Shown one piece after another: positions 34,480 to 43,614 of a DNA stretch of 64,000 nucleotides (position 1 is its first letter; every line of letters begins with the position of its first letter). The stretch comes from Nocardioides coralli (GTDB lineage Bacteria; Actinomycetota; Actinomycetes; Propionibacteriales; Nocardioidaceae). A model generated the notes under the pieces. That model was not told where the DNA came from and did not search any database. It worked only from the letters and a program-made list of their open reading frames with translations. The stretch covers positions 2,976,001-3,040,000 of the forward strand of contig NZ_CP082273.1 in NCBI RefSeq assembly GCF_019880385.1, read 5' to 3'. Both the position numbers and the translations under genes were made by a program.

Positions 34480-35564
34480 CCCGGTTCGCCGCGGCGGCGC
34501 TGGCCCTGGCGCTGCTGCTGCCGGTCGCGCCGGCGCAGGCCGCCGAGCGGGAGCGGTGGGACACGCGGGTGCTCGCCCGGGTGGGCGCACCGGGCTTCCC
34601 GGCGTACGTCCACGTCCACCGCAACGGCCGGGTCTACGCCGGCACCTACACCGACCCGCGCGGCGACACCACGCCGTCGCTGGTGCGCGAGTGGACCGGC
34701 GACGGAACCCTGCTGCGGTCGTGGACCGTGCCGGGGCAGGACCTGTCCCGCGACCACGGCGTGCAGGTCGCCCACCAGGACCGCCGCGGCCGGCTGGTGC
34801 TGCTGGAGAAGTCGACGGCCCGCGTGATGACGCTGAACCCCCGCACCGGACGGTTCCGGACCTGGGCCACCATCCCGGACCTGCCGGCCTGCGGGGGCGG
34901 GGAGGCTCCCTGCTCGCCCAACGTGCAGGACGAGGCGCCGATCCCGAACTACGCCACGTGGGGCCCCCGCGGCGCGCTGTTCGTCACCGACTACGCCCAG
35001 GCCGTGATCTGGCGGATCCCCCGCCGGACCCGTCAGCCGCAGCCGTGGTTCACCTCGCCCCGGCTGGACGGCACAGACTTCGGCACCACGGGCATCGTCT
35101 TCCGGCCCGGCCGGCGTGACCTGCTGATCAGCCAGCAGTCGACGGCCACCGACGGCACCGCGCCGACCAACGGCAAGCTCTACCGACTGCCCGTCCGCCG
35201 CTCGGGCGGTCCGGGTCGCATGCGGACGTTGTGGACCTCGCTGCCGAGCGACCTGCCCGACGGGTTCGGCATCGGCCGGCGGACCGGCCGGATCTACCTC
35301 GCCAACGCCGGGCCGACCAACCAGCTGGTCGTGCTGTCGCCGACCGGGGAGGAGCTCGACCGGTTCCCCGACGCGCCGGGCACGGGCGAGAACGGCTCCC
35401 CCATCCCGTTCCACACCCCGTCCAACGCGACCTTCCTGGGCCGGCGGGTGCTGGTGGCCAACCAGTCGTACGCGGGCAACCGCGACCACCACGCGATCCT
35501 GGACGTCTACGTCGGTGAGCGGGGTCGCCCGCCCCACCTGCCGCGCCGCGCGTACTGGCGCTGA
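34476..35564 (+). CDS. secreted SMP-30/NHL-type beta-propeller protein
   Basis: The 362-residue protein has a signal peptide ([21 protein letters not shown]) followed by repeated propeller-blade segments: [82 protein letters not shown], and [36 protein letters not shown]. Two Cys ([10 protein letters not shown]) could form a loop disulfide. Such proteins are lactonases or binding scaffolds. It is translationally coupled to the amine oxidase and may act on the same compound or its product. Confidence 0.72.
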   Translation: MTRFAAAALALALLLPVAPAQAAERERWDTRVLARVGAPGFPAYVHVHRNGRVYAGTYTDPRGDTTPSLVREWTGDGTLLRSWTVPGQDLSRDHGVQVAHQDRRGRLVLLEKSTARVMTLNPRTGRFRTWATIPDLPACGGGEAPCSPNVQDEAPIPNYATWGPRGALFVTDYAQAVIWRIPRRTRQPQPWFTSPRLDGTDFGTTGIVFRPGRRDLLISQQSTATDGTAPTNGKLYRLPVRRSGGPGRMRTLWTSLPSDLPDGFGIGRRTGRIYLANAGPTNQLVVLSPTGEELDRFPDAPGTGENGSPIPFHTPSNATFLGRRVLVANQSYAGNRDHHAILDVYVGERGRPPHLPRRAYWR

Positions 35565-35583
35565 CCTGCCACGGGCGGTCGGC

Positions 35584-35589
35584 TAGCGT
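35584..35589 (+). promoter_or_regulatory. -10 hexamer TAGCGT of ung
   Basis: It ends 7 nt before the GTG at 35597, within the 32-nt gap after the propeller-protein gene. Confidence 0.55.
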
Positions 35590-35596
35590 CCCCGTC

Positions 35597-36301
35597 GTGA
35601 GCGCGCTGGCGGGGCTGGTCGACCGGGGGCTGGTGGCCCCCGACTGGGCCGAGGCGCTGGCGCCCGTCGACGACCGGATCGCCGCGATGGGGCGCTTCCT
35701 GCGCGAGGAGATGGCCGCCGGCCGGCCCTACCTCCCCCACGGCGACCACGTGCTCCGCGCCTTCGAGCGGCCGATGGCCGACGTCCGGGTGCTGGTCGTC
35801 GGCCAGGACCCTTACCCGACTCCGGGCCACCCGATCGGGCTGAGCTTCGCGGTCGCCCGCGACGTGTGGCCGATCCCGGCGAGCCTGCGCAACATCTACG
35901 TCGAGCTCAAGGACGACCTCGGCGTCCAGCCGCCCCGTCACGGGGACCTCACCGCGTGGGCCGAGCAGGGAGTGATGCTGCTCAACCGGGTCCTCACCGT
36001 GCGGCCCGGCGAGCCCGCCAGCCACCGCGGGCAGGGGTGGGAGGAGGTCACCGAGTGCGCGATCCGGGCGCTGGCCGCGCGGGGTGGGCCGCTGGCCGCG
36101 ATCCTCTGGGGCCGCGACGCGCAGTCCCTCAAGCCGCTGCTCGGTGGCGTCCCCTGGGTCGAGTCCGCCCATCCCTCGCCGCTCTCGGCCCGGCGCGGGT
36201 TCTTCGGGTCGCGGCCCTTCAGCCGGGTCGACCGGCTGCTGCAGGACCAGGGAGGCGAGCCGGTCGCGTGGGACCGCGGATGGGCTATGGTTGAATCCTG
36301 A
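35597..36301 (+). CDS. ung: uracil-DNA glycosylase
   Basis: The 234-residue family 1 enzyme removes uracil from DNA. Catalytic motifs are [19 protein letters not shown] (Asp as general base) and [21 protein letters not shown] (His in the HPSPLS minor-groove loop); the uracil-recognition part is [19 protein letters not shown] (Asn). It is of the usual length. A DODA-type dioxygenase gene follows 15 nt later but has its own ribosome-binding site and probably promoter. Confidence 0.96.
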   Translation: MSALAGLVDRGLVAPDWAEALAPVDDRIAAMGRFLREEMAAGRPYLPHGDHVLRAFERPMADVRVLVVGQDPYPTPGHPIGLSFAVARDVWPIPASLRNIYVELKDDLGVQPPRHGDLTAWAEQGVMLLNRVLTVRPGEPASHRGQGWEEVTECAIRALAARGGPLAAILWGRDAQSLKPLLGGVPWVESAHPSPLSARRGFFGSRPFSRVDRLLQDQGGEPVAWDRGWAMVES

Positions 36302-36316
36302 ACTACAGGAGCAGCC

Positions 36317-37090
36317 ATGTCCGACCGGATGCCCGCCCTCTACCTGGGCCACGGCGCCCCACCACTCCTCGACGACCCGGTGTGGTCGGCCCAGCTCGCG
36401 GCATGGGCCGTCGACCTGCCCCGCCCCACCGCGATCCTCATCGTCAGCGCCCACTGGGAGTCGGCGCCGGTGTCGCTCTCGGCCAGTGGTGTCCCGCTGG
36501 TCTACGACTTCGGCGGCTTCGCGCCGCGGTACTACCAGGAGCGCTACGACACCCCCGACGCGTCGACCCTCGCCGCTCGCGTCGCCGCGATGATGCCGCC
36601 GGACGAGCCGGTCCACCAGCACGCCGGCCGCGGCCTCGACCACGGCGCGTGGGTGCCGCTCAAGCTCATGTACCCCGCGGCCGACATCCCCGTCCTCCAG
36701 ATGTCACTGCCCACGCAGGACCCCGGCCGGTTACTCCGGCTCGGCGAGCGGTTGCGGCCGCTGCGTGACGAGGGCGTGCTGGTGATCGGCTCGGGGTTCC
36801 TCACCCACGGCCTGCGCTTCGTCACCGAGTTCCGCATCGACGCCCCGGCACCCGCGTGGTCCACCGAGTTCGACAGGTGGGCAGCCGAGGCACTGACCCG
36901 CGGCGACGTCGACACCCTGGCGGCGTACGCCGCGAGCGCGCCAGGCATGCCCTACGCCCACCCGACGGTGGAGCACTACACCCCGCTCTTCGTCACCCTC
37001 GGCGCCGCCACCGACCCCACCGAGCCGGTCACGCAGGTGATCGACGGGTTCTGGATGGGGCTGTCGAAGCGTTCGCTGCAGGTCGCCTGA
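36317..37090 (+). CDS. DODA-type extradiol aromatic ring-opening dioxygenase (LigB superfamily)
   Basis: The 257-residue protein has the metal-binding His of LYLGHGAPPLLDD (residues 8-20), IVSAHWES, a second His in GRGLDHGAWVPLKLMYP and YAHPTVEHYTPLFVTLGAA at the C terminus. The pattern matches YgiD/4,5-DOPA-dioxygenase-like enzymes that use Zn or Fe. The natural substrate in bacteria is uncertain. The ATG has AGGAG 6 nt upstream. Confidence 0.87.
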   Translation: MSDRMPALYLGHGAPPLLDDPVWSAQLAAWAVDLPRPTAILIVSAHWESAPVSLSASGVPLVYDFGGFAPRYYQERYDTPDASTLAARVAAMMPPDEPVHQHAGRGLDHGAWVPLKLMYPAADIPVLQMSLPTQDPGRLLRLGERLRPLRDEGVLVIGSGFLTHGLRFVTEFRIDAPAPAWSTEFDRWAAEALTRGDVDTLAAYAASAPGMPYAHPTVEHYTPLFVTLGAATDPTEPVTQVIDGFWMGLSKRSLQVA

Positions 37091-37154
37091 AGTCCTGACC
37101 GCGATGGTCGGTCGGCCCCACACTGGGGTAACCGACCGGACCAGGGGGACCCCG

Positions 37155-37739
37155 ATGACCACGCTGCCCACCCGCGCGAGCCTCGGGGTGTTGCTCCTGG
37201 CACTCACCGCAGGTTGCGGCGGGGACACCCCCGGGGCTTACGACGCCCGGGCGGACTCCTCGGTCTACGACCACGCCGCGGCTGACGACTCCTTCGACCT
37301 GGACTTCCGCCACCAGTTCGAGGAGCAGGCGACCCTGTCCGACGGGCGCAAGGTGCGGCTCTGGTTCGCCCGGTCCGGCGACCGACTGCTCGAGCAGCAC
37401 TACTCGCCGGACGAGCAGGCCTGGACCGAGCCCCAGGTCGTCTTCGTGTCCGACGAGTCCCACCCCTGCCAGGGCATCGACATCGTCGAGGAGAACGGCA
37501 TCGTCGCCGCGATCGCCGACTTCGGCCTGTGGTGCCATGAGGGCGAGCCCCCGATGCAGTCGCTCGCCGCCGTGTCGACGGGAGACCTCACCGAGTGGGA
37601 CGTCGACGTCGTCGAGGGCTTCGACGGGTGGACCTCGCTGACCATGGACGACGAACAAGTCCGCTGGACCGGGCACGGCAGGTCGCTGAGCTGGACGTCC
37701 GACGGGGGCTTCGGCGAGGGCGAGTCCCCGGCGGGGTGA
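37155..37739 (+). CDS. lipoprotein of unknown function
   Basis: The 194-residue protein has a lipoprotein signal peptide with lipobox LTAGC (Cys near residue 20, followed by Gly-Gly-Asp). The acidic mature part has two further Cys (SHPCQGID and LWCHEGE) and beta-strand patterns such as VRLWFARSGDRLLEQHYSPDEQAWTEPQVVFVSDE. I do not recognise a family. The ATG at 37155 follows AGGGGG. Confidence 0.65.
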   Translation: MTTLPTRASLGVLLLALTAGCGGDTPGAYDARADSSVYDHAAADDSFDLDFRHQFEEQATLSDGRKVRLWFARSGDRLLEQHYSPDEQAWTEPQVVFVSDESHPCQGIDIVEENGIVAAIADFGLWCHEGEPPMQSLAAVSTGDLTEWDVDVVEGFDGWTSLTMDDEQVRWTGHGRSLSWTSDGGFGEGESPAG

Positions 37740-37773
37740 GCCTGCCGCGTTTGTGCGGCGGTGCGAGCGGCGG

Positions 37774-37779
37774 CAGGAT
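37774..37779 (+). promoter_or_regulatory. possible -10 hexamer CAGGAT of pdxY
   Basis: It ends 6 nt before the ATG at 37786. The first base departs from TANNNT, so support is weaker. Confidence 0.4.
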
Positions 37780-37785
37780 CGTGGG

Positions 37786-38628
37786 ATGCGCATCCTGTCG
37801 ATCCAGTCCCACGTGGCCTACGGGCACGTCGGCAACTCCGCGGCCGTCTTCCCGCTGCAGCGGCTCGGCCACGAGGTGTGGCCGGTGCTGACGGTCAACT
37901 TCTCCAACCACACCGGATACGGCGACTGGCGCGGTCCGCTGCTCGACCCGGGCGAGGTCGCCGAGGTGATCATCGGCATCGAGGAGCGCGGCGTGCTCGG
38001 GAGCTGCGACGCGGTGCTGTCGGGCTACCAGGGCAGTCCCGCCATCGCCGACGTCGTCGTGGACGCGGTCAAGCGGGTCAAGGCGGCCAACCCGTCGGCG
38101 ACGTACACCTGCGACCCGGTCATGGGCAACGCGAAGTCAGGCTGCTTCGTCAACCCGGAGATCCCGCCCATCATCCGCGAGCGGGTGGTGCCGGTGGCCG
38201 ACGTGATCACCCCCAACCAGTTCGAGCTCGGCTTCCTGACCGGCACCGAGCCGTCCACCCTCGAGGAGGTCCTCGAGAGCGCCGACAAGGCGCGGGAGAT
38301 GGGTCCGTCGACCGTGCTGGTCACCAGCGTCGAGACCGGTGTCGACTCGATCGGGCTGATGGCGGTCACCGACGACGGGGCCTGGCTCGTGGAGACGCCG
38401 CTGCTCCCGATGAAGGCCAACGGATCCGGTGACATCACCGCCGCCCTCTTCACCGCCCACCTGCACGCGACCGGCTCGCCGGACGAGGCGGTAGCCCGCA
38501 CGGTCAGCTCGGTGTTCGCGGTGCTGCGGCAGACCCTCGACTCCGGCGAGCGGGAGCTGCGGCTGGTCGACGCCCAGCAGGCGATCGCCGAGCCGGCGTG
38601 CGAGTTCGAGGTCCGCCGGGTCCGCTGA
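37786..38628 (+). CDS. pdxY: pyridoxal kinase PdxY
   Basis: The 280-residue ribokinase-fold enzyme phosphorylates pyridoxal in the salvage of vitamin B6. It has SIQSHVAYGHVGNSAAVFPLQRLGHEVWPVLTVNFSNHTGYGDWRG at the N terminus, the anion-hole and catalytic Asp segment MKANGSGDITAALFTAHLHATG (Asp near residue 220) and TCDPVMGNAKSGCFVNPEIP. It is of normal length. Confidence 0.93.
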   Translation: MRILSIQSHVAYGHVGNSAAVFPLQRLGHEVWPVLTVNFSNHTGYGDWRGPLLDPGEVAEVIIGIEERGVLGSCDAVLSGYQGSPAIADVVVDAVKRVKAANPSATYTCDPVMGNAKSGCFVNPEIPPIIRERVVPVADVITPNQFELGFLTGTEPSTLEEVLESADKAREMGPSTVLVTSVETGVDSIGLMAVTDDGAWLVETPLLPMKANGSGDITAALFTAHLHATGSPDEAVARTVSSVFAVLRQTLDSGERELRLVDAQQAIAEPACEFEVRRVR

Positions 38629-38642
38629 CCACTCGCGTGTGT

Positions 38643-38658
38643 CCCAGCGAGCGCTGGG
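38643..38658. terminator. hairpin between pdxY and the tRNA gene
   Basis: CCCAGCG (38643-38649), a 2-nt AG loop and CGCTGGG (38652-38658) form a short stem between convergent pdxY and tRNA-Thr. Confidence 0.5.
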
Positions 38659-38687
38659 GCGCACGCTGGGGCACACGCGGCGACGGG

Positions 38688-38760
38688 AGCCGCGTGACGG
38701 GATCGAACCGTCGACAACCGCTTTACAAGAGCGGTGCTCTACCAGCTGAGCTAACGCGGC
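38688..38760 (-). tRNA. tRNA-Thr (anticodon UGU)
   Basis: The minus strand folds as a full cloverleaf: acceptor GCCGCGT/ACGCGGC, D arm GCTC-AGCTGGTA-GAGC, anticodon arm CCGCT-CTTGTAA-AGCGG with anticodon TGT, 5-nt variable loop, and T arm GACGG-TTCGATC-CCGTC, discriminator T. CCA is not encoded. It reads ACA (and ACG by wobble) threonine codons, which are rare in this GC-rich DNA. Confidence 0.97.
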
Positions 38761-38784
38761 GGAGGGCTCATCGTAGACGGGACC

Positions 38785-38790
38785 TAGGCT
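38785..38790 (+). promoter_or_regulatory. -10 hexamer TAGGCT of malQ
   Basis: It ends 6 nt before the GTG at 38797. The gap to the divergent tRNA-Thr gene is 36 nt, so the two promoters overlap. Confidence 0.58.
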
Positions 38791-38796
38791 GACACC

Positions 38797-40905
38797 GTGA
38801 ACGACGTCGACCAGTGGCCCGCGCTCGCCGACCTCGCCGACCGCTACGGCATCGCGCGCGACTACTGGGACTGGCAGGGCAACCGCGTCCCCGTCGCGAT
38901 CACCACCGTGCAGGCCATGCTGGCCGCGCTCGACGTCGACGCATCGACCGACGAGGCGGTCCGCACCGCGATCGCGGCCCACGAGGAGGCCCCCTGGAGG
39001 CGGGTGGTGCCGCTCGTGACCGTCGGCCGGGCCGGCACCGCGGCCGAGGTGCTGGTGCACGTGCCCCACGGTGTCGAGGTCGCGGTGACGGTCACCCTCG
39101 AGGGCGGCGGTACGGCGAGCGCGACCCAGGTCACCCACGACGTCGCGCCGCGGACCGTGGACGGCACGGTCACCGGCGAGGCCCGGTTCCAGCTGCCGGC
39201 CGACCTGCCGCCCGGCTATCACACCCTGCGCGCCGACGGCGGCGACGTCGCGGGCGAAGGGCTGCTCGTCGTCGCCCCCGACCGGCTCGACCTCCCGCCG
39301 GCGCTCGCCCGACAGGTGTGGGGGCTGATGACGCAGCTCTACTCGGTGCGGTCCCGCGAGTCGTGGGGCGTGGGCGACTTCGGCGACCTCGCCGGTCTCG
39401 CGCGCTGGGGCGCCGACCTGGGTGCCGCGTTCGTGCTGGTCAACCCGCTCCACGCGGGCGAGCCGGTCCCCCCGATGGAGGACTCCCCCTACCTGCCCAC
39501 CTCACGCCGCTTCCTCAACCCGATCTACGTGCGCGTCACCGACATCCCCGAGGTCGACGGCCTCGACCCGGCCGACCAGGGCCGGGTCGCCGCGCACGGT
39601 GAGGGACAGTTCGACGACGGCGACCTGATCGACCGGCAGGCGTCGTACGCCGCCAAGCTGGCCGCGCTCGAGCTCGTGCACGCGGTCCCGCGGTCGGCGG
39701 CCCGGGAGCGCGCTTACGCCGAGTTCTGCGCGCAGCAGGGTGCCGACCTCGACCGCTTCGCCACGTGGTGCGCGCTCGCCGAGTCGCTGGGCGAGGTGGA
39801 GTGGCCGGCCGAGCTGCAGGACCCCGACGACCCGGCCGTCGCCGCCGCCGCCGAGCGCCTCGCGGACCGCGTCGACTTCTTCCGGTGGCTGCAGTGGGTG
39901 AGCGACGAGCAGCTCGCCGCCGCCCAGTCCGCAGCCCTCGACGCTGGCATGTCGGTCGGCGTCCTGACCGACCTCGCCGTCGGGGTGCACCCGGCGGGGG
40001 CGGAGGTCTGGACGCTCGGGCGCGTGCTGGCCCGCGGGCTGACCGTCGGGGCACCACCGGACGCGTTCAACCAGCGTGGCCAGGACTGGTCACAGCCGCC
40101 CTGGCGCCCCGACGTGCTGGCCGAGCAGGGCTACGCGCCGTACCGCGCGGTGCTACGGGCCGCGCTGCGGCACGCCGGCGGCCTGCGCATCGACCACGTG
40201 ATGGGGCTCTTCCGCCTGTGGTGCATCCCCGAGGGCGGCAGCCCCGTCGAGGGCGCCTACCTCCGCTACGACTACGAGGCGATGGTGTCCATCCTGCTGC
40301 TGGAGGCACACCGCGGCGGGGCGTTCGTGGTGGGCGAGGACCTCGGCGTGGTCGAGCCGTTCGTGCGCGACTACCTCGCCGAGCGGGGCGTGCTCGGCAC
40401 CTCGATCCTCTGGTTCGAGATGGACGACGGCCGGGCCCGCCCACCCGAGACCTGGCGCGAGCTGTGCCTGGCCACCGTCACCACGCACGACCTGCCGCCG
40501 ACGGCCGGTTACCTGACCCGCGAGCACATCAGGCTCCGCGAGTCGCTCGGGCTGCTGACCCGTTCGGTCGAGGAGGAGCTGGAGGCGGCCGCCCACGAGC
40601 AGGAGGCGGTCCTCAGCCAGCTGCGCGAGCGGGGCATGGTCGACGGCGGCGCGGAGGAGCAGGAGGTCGTGGAGGCGCTCCACGAGCTGCTCACCCGCTC
40701 CCCCAGTCGCCTGCTCGGCGTCATGGTCTCCGACCTGGTCGGCGACCGGCGTACGCAGAACCAACCGGGCACCCACCGGGAGTACCCCAACTGGCGGGTG
40801 CCGCTGTCCGGCCCCGACGGCAAGCCGTTGTTGCTGGAGGACCTCGCCGACCTGCCGCGCCCGAGGTCGCTGGCCGAGCGCCTCAACCGGACCCGCGACA
40901 GCTAG
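38797..40905 (+). CDS. malQ: 4-alpha-glucanotransferase (amylomaltase) MalQ
   Basis: The 702-residue GH77 enzyme transfers alpha-1,4-glucan segments in maltodextrin and glycogen metabolism. An N-terminal extra domain of about 150 residues (VLVHVPHGVEVAVTVTLEGGG) is typical of actinobacterial members. Core motifs are LTDLAVGVHPAGAEVW, GAPPDAFNQRGQDWSQPPW, LRIDHVMGLFRLW (nucleophile Asp), FVVGEDLGVVEPFVRDYLAERGVLG (acid/base Glu in GED) and TVTTHDLPPTAGYL. The end MVSDLVGDRRTQNQPGTHREYPNWRVPL also matches the family. Confidence 0.95.
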   Translation: MNDVDQWPALADLADRYGIARDYWDWQGNRVPVAITTVQAMLAALDVDASTDEAVRTAIAAHEEAPWRRVVPLVTVGRAGTAAEVLVHVPHGVEVAVTVTLEGGGTASATQVTHDVAPRTVDGTVTGEARFQLPADLPPGYHTLRADGGDVAGEGLLVVAPDRLDLPPALARQVWGLMTQLYSVRSRESWGVGDFGDLAGLARWGADLGAAFVLVNPLHAGEPVPPMEDSPYLPTSRRFLNPIYVRVTDIPEVDGLDPADQGRVAAHGEGQFDDGDLIDRQASYAAKLAALELVHAVPRSAARERAYAEFCAQQGADLDRFATWCALAESLGEVEWPAELQDPDDPAVAAAAERLADRVDFFRWLQWVSDEQLAAAQSAALDAGMSVGVLTDLAVGVHPAGAEVWTLGRVLARGLTVGAPPDAFNQRGQDWSQPPWRPDVLAEQGYAPYRAVLRAALRHAGGLRIDHVMGLFRLWCIPEGGSPVEGAYLRYDYEAMVSILLLEAHRGGAFVVGEDLGVVEPFVRDYLAERGVLGTSILWFEMDDGRARPPETWRELCLATVTTHDLPPTAGYLTREHIRLRESLGLLTRSVEEELEAAAHEQEAVLSQLRERGMVDGGAEEQEVVEALHELLTRSPSRLLGVMVSDLVGDRRTQNQPGTHREYPNWRVPLSGPDGKPLLLEDLADLPRPRSLAERLNRTRDS

Positions 40906-40981
40906 AGCGAGGCCGACGAGCCCGCGCGTGCGTCCGTCCGCCGTCCTCCGCCGCGCCGTGCGCTGCTCCGTCGCGCCCGGC

Positions 40982-40987
40982 TAGGCT
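40982..40987 (+). promoter_or_regulatory. -10 hexamer TAGGCT of the DUF4032 gene
   Basis: It ends 7 nt before the ATG at 40995. Confidence 0.58.
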
Positions 40988-40994
40988 GACGGCC

Positions 40995-42206
40995 ATGGCG
41001 CTGCGGATCGTGGCCAGCCGCCCGAACCCGGCGATCGTCACCCTGCCGTGGTCGACGCCGCTGGAGGACTGGGGCGACGACGTCGTCGTACCCCTGCCCC
41101 GCGGCCTCTCCCGTCACGTGGTCCGCATCGTGCGGCTCGACGACCGCGTGTACGCCGTGAAGGAGACCGTCGAGGACATCGCGTTCCGCGAGTACCGGTT
41201 GCTGCGCGACCTGCAGCGGCTCGGGCTGCCGGCCGTCGTACCCCAGGGCGTGGTCACGGGCCGCACCGACGACCGTGAGGAGGAGCTGCCCGCAGCACTC
41301 ATCACCGAGCACCTGCAGTTCTCGCTGCCCTACCGGAGCCTGTTCTCCCACGGGCTCTCGGTCGACAACGTCACGTCGTTGATCGACGCGCTGGTGGTGC
41401 TGCTCGTGCGGCTCCACCTCACCGGCTTCTACTGGGGCGACGTGTCGCTCTCCAACGTGCTGTTCCGGCGCAGCGCCGGTGACTTCGCCGCCTACCTCGT
41501 GGACGCCGAGACCGGGGAGCTGCGCGACGAGCTGAGTCCCCAGCTGCGCGAGCACGACCTCACGGTCGGGTGCGAGAACGTCTTCGGCGAGCTGATGGAC
41601 CTGCAGGCCAGCGGCACCGTGACCGGCGAGGTGGCCGGCGCCGAGGTCGTGGAGAGGCTGCGCACGCAGTACGCCGCGCTGTGGGCGGAGCTGACCGGGG
41701 CCGAGGAGTTCGGTGCGGACGAGCTGTGGCGCATCGAGCAGCGGATCGAGCGGCTCAACGACCTCGGTTTCGACGTGGACGAGCTCGACATCGTCACCGA
41801 CTTCGGCGGTGACACGCTGCGGATCCAGCCCAAGGTGGTCGAGCTGGGCCACCACCAGAAGGAGCTGCAGGCGTTGACGGGGCTCAACGTCGAGGACAAC
41901 CAGGCCCGCCGGCTGCTCAACGACCTGGCGTCGTTCACCGCCAACTTCGATCTGGGACGCGAGGACCGGCACCTCGTGGCGAACCGCTGGCTCACGGAGA
42001 TCTACGAGCCCATCATCGCGATGGTCCCGGCCGACGCCCGCGGGAAGCTGGAGCCCGCCGAGGTGTTCCACGAGATCCTCGTGCACCGCTGGTACCTCTC
42101 CGAGCAGGCGGGCAAGGAGGTCTCGATCTTCGACACCGCCCGTGACTACATCGACACCGTGCTCAGCACGAAACCGGAGGAAGCGGTCACCGCGACGCCG
42201 GACTGA
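40995..42206 (+). CDS. DUF4032 protein with kinase-like N-terminal fold
   Basis: The 403-residue protein begins with a lipopolysaccharide-kinase-like lobe: YAVKETVEDIAFREYRLLRDLQRLGLPAVVPQGVV has a lysine and glutamate in the positions of a kinase ATP site, and RLHLTGFYWGDVSLSNVLFRRSAGDFAAYLVDAETGE looks like the catalytic loop and DFG-like metal site (G-D-x-S-x-x-N...D). The rest (about 260-390) is the conserved DUF4032 region (ELGHHQKELQALTGLNVEDNQARRLLNDLASF). Substrate unknown. A role in sugar or polymer phosphorylation next to malQ is speculation. Confidence 0.78.
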   Translation: MALRIVASRPNPAIVTLPWSTPLEDWGDDVVVPLPRGLSRHVVRIVRLDDRVYAVKETVEDIAFREYRLLRDLQRLGLPAVVPQGVVTGRTDDREEELPAALITEHLQFSLPYRSLFSHGLSVDNVTSLIDALVVLLVRLHLTGFYWGDVSLSNVLFRRSAGDFAAYLVDAETGELRDELSPQLREHDLTVGCENVFGELMDLQASGTVTGEVAGAEVVERLRTQYAALWAELTGAEEFGADELWRIEQRIERLNDLGFDVDELDIVTDFGGDTLRIQPKVVELGHHQKELQALTGLNVEDNQARRLLNDLASFTANFDLGREDRHLVANRWLTEIYEPIIAMVPADARGKLEPAEVFHEILVHRWYLSEQAGKEVSIFDTARDYIDTVLSTKPEEAVTATPD

Positions 42207-42225
42207 CCGACGGTGACGCCCGGCG

Positions 42226-42987
42226 TCACTCGCCTCCGTCCAGCCCCGGGTCCAGCTCCTCCTCGGGGTCGACCGGATCAGTGTCGGGACCCTCGGGCTC
42301 CTCGGGCTCGTGCGGGTCGGTGTCCTCCTGCTCGGGCGGGTCGACGTCACGCTCGGGCTCCCGGTCCTCCTCCGAGGGGTCTTCCTCGACGTCGTCGTCC
42401 ACCCCGCCCGGCGCCCCCGGTGCCGGTCCCGACGCCCCGCCTTGCGGGGTGAGGCTCTCCCCGGGACCCGCGGCTCCGTCCCGCTCGGCCTGGTCCGGCT
42501 GCCCCTCTCCCCCGCCCTCGGGCACCAGGACGGGCGCGGGCACGAGCACAGAGCGAGGCCCGGGCGCCGGTTCGCGTCCGGGCACCGGCGCCGGGCGCAG
42601 CGTCTCCGGCGCGGGGTGCACGATCCGGTCGACCACGTCCTGCACCGGCTCCGGGAGCAGCCCGGCCGCCGCCGCGGCACCCACGAAGGTGGCGGACAGG
42701 AAGGTGGCGCCGAGCGCCGCCTTCAGACCGCGACGCCCCGAGCGGGGACGGCTCGACGGCAGCGGCACCAGCACCGGGTCCAGGTCGAGGTCGGGCTCGA
42801 GGTCGGGCAGCAGGCCGGTCCGGAAGAAGGCGTCGAGCTCGGGGCTGGGCGTCACCGGGGCCGTCGCGAGCCGGTCCCGGGTCGCGGCCACCAGCTGCTG
42901 CAGCTCGCGGAGGTCGTCGCGGCCGGAGACGTCGGCGCCGGTGAGCACCAGCTCGACGTCGAGGTCGCTGAGCGCGCTGCTGGTCAT
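42226..42987 (-). CDS. anti-sigma-factor-like membrane protein with acidic Pro-rich outer tail
   Basis: The 253-residue protein has a cytoplasmic part (about 1-85, SALSDLDVELVLTGADVSGRDDLRELQQLVAATRDRL), one transmembrane helix (RGLKAALGATFLSATFVGAAAAAGLLP) and a long low-complexity extracytoplasmic tail: a Pro/Val/Arg-rich stretch, then Asp/Glu/Pro repeats to the C terminus. Its ATG overlaps the ECF sigma stop by 4 nt with AAGGAA upstream, the basis for the anti-sigma call. No family motif is visible in the tail. Confidence 0.65.
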   Translation of the reverse strand: MTSSALSDLDVELVLTGADVSGRDDLRELQQLVAATRDRLATAPVTPSPELDAFFRTGLLPDLEPDLDLDPVLVPLPSSRPRSGRRGLKAALGATFLSATFVGAAAAAGLLPEPVQDVVDRIVHPAPETLRPAPVPGREPAPGPRSVLVPAPVLVPEGGGEGQPDQAERDGAAGPGESLTPQGGASGPAPGAPGGVDDDVEEDPSEEDREPERDVDPPEQEDTDPHEPEEPEGPDTDPVDPEEELDPGLDGGE

Positions 42988-43568
42988 GATCGGGTTCCTT
43001 CCGTAGCGCCGGCGGGGCTCCAGCCGGCGGCCTCCAGGGATCGGCGCAGGTTCGCCAACCCCCGCCGCTGCAGCGCCTTCACGGCGCCGGGTCGTTTCCC
43101 GAGGAGCTCGGCGACCTGCGTGACGGTGAGGTCGCCGAGGAGTCGCAGCGTCAGCACCTCGCGCTGGTCGGGGGCGAGGGTCGCCAGCAGCGCCGACACG
43201 TCGACCTCCGCGATGCCGTCCAGGGCGAGCTCCTCCGCGCTCGGGGTGCACCGCCGGTCCGAGGTCGCCTCCCACGCGACCTCGGTCGGGCGGGCGCCGC
43301 GTCGGCGGTGCTCGTCCACCAGTCGCCGCCGGGCGATCGTGTAGATCAGGGCTCGCAGGCCCCCCTCGTCGCCCACGAACCGTGGCAGCGCCCGGAACAC
43401 CGCCAGGAAGACCTCGCTGGTGAGGCCCTCCGGATCGACGGCCCCGTGACTCCGGACGAATCCGACGACGCCGGGGGCGAAGCGTTCCCACAGCTCACGG
43501 CAGGCCCACGGTGCGCCGCCGGCGGCTGCGTCGAGCAGCTCGCCGAAGGGATCGGCTGACGCGGGCAC
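42984..43568 (-). CDS. ECF-like sigma-70 factor
   Basis: The 194-residue protein has sigma region 2 (PWACRELWERFAPGVVGFVRSHGAVDPEGLTSEVFLAVFRALPRFVGDEGGLRALIYTIARRRLVDEHRRRG) and region 4 (ALLATLAPDQREVLTLRLLGDLTVTQVAELLGKRPGAVKALQRRGLANLRRSL). It is coupled to the downstream membrane protein, its probable inhibitor. The GTG at 43568 is the only start between the upstream hairpin and the conserved sequence; long frames further upstream would read through the Asp-rich gene. Confidence 0.85.
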   Translation of the reverse strand: MPASADPFGELLDAAAGGAPWACRELWERFAPGVVGFVRSHGAVDPEGLTSEVFLAVFRALPRFVGDEGGLRALIYTIARRRLVDEHRRRGARPTEVAWEATSDRRCTPSAEELALDGIAEVDVSALLATLAPDQREVLTLRLLGDLTVTQVAELLGKRPGAVKALQRRGLANLRRSLEAAGWSPAGATEGTRS

Positions 43569-43576
43569 GACACCGG

Positions 43577-43609
43577 GTGCGTCCCGCCCCACGCGGGGGC
43601 GGGACGCAC
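43577..43609 (-). terminator. strong hairpin between the Asp-rich gene and the sigma gene
   Basis: A perfect 14-bp stem (43577-43590 with 43596-43609) and a 5-nt loop begin 6 nt after the Asp-rich gene's stop. It would largely separate the two same-strand genes. Confidence 0.75.
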
Positions 43610-43614
43610 CGCGG

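Noticed and set aside
32356..34590. 744-residue minus-strand open frame
   Set aside because: It is antisense to the amine oxidase and out of frame with tetR.
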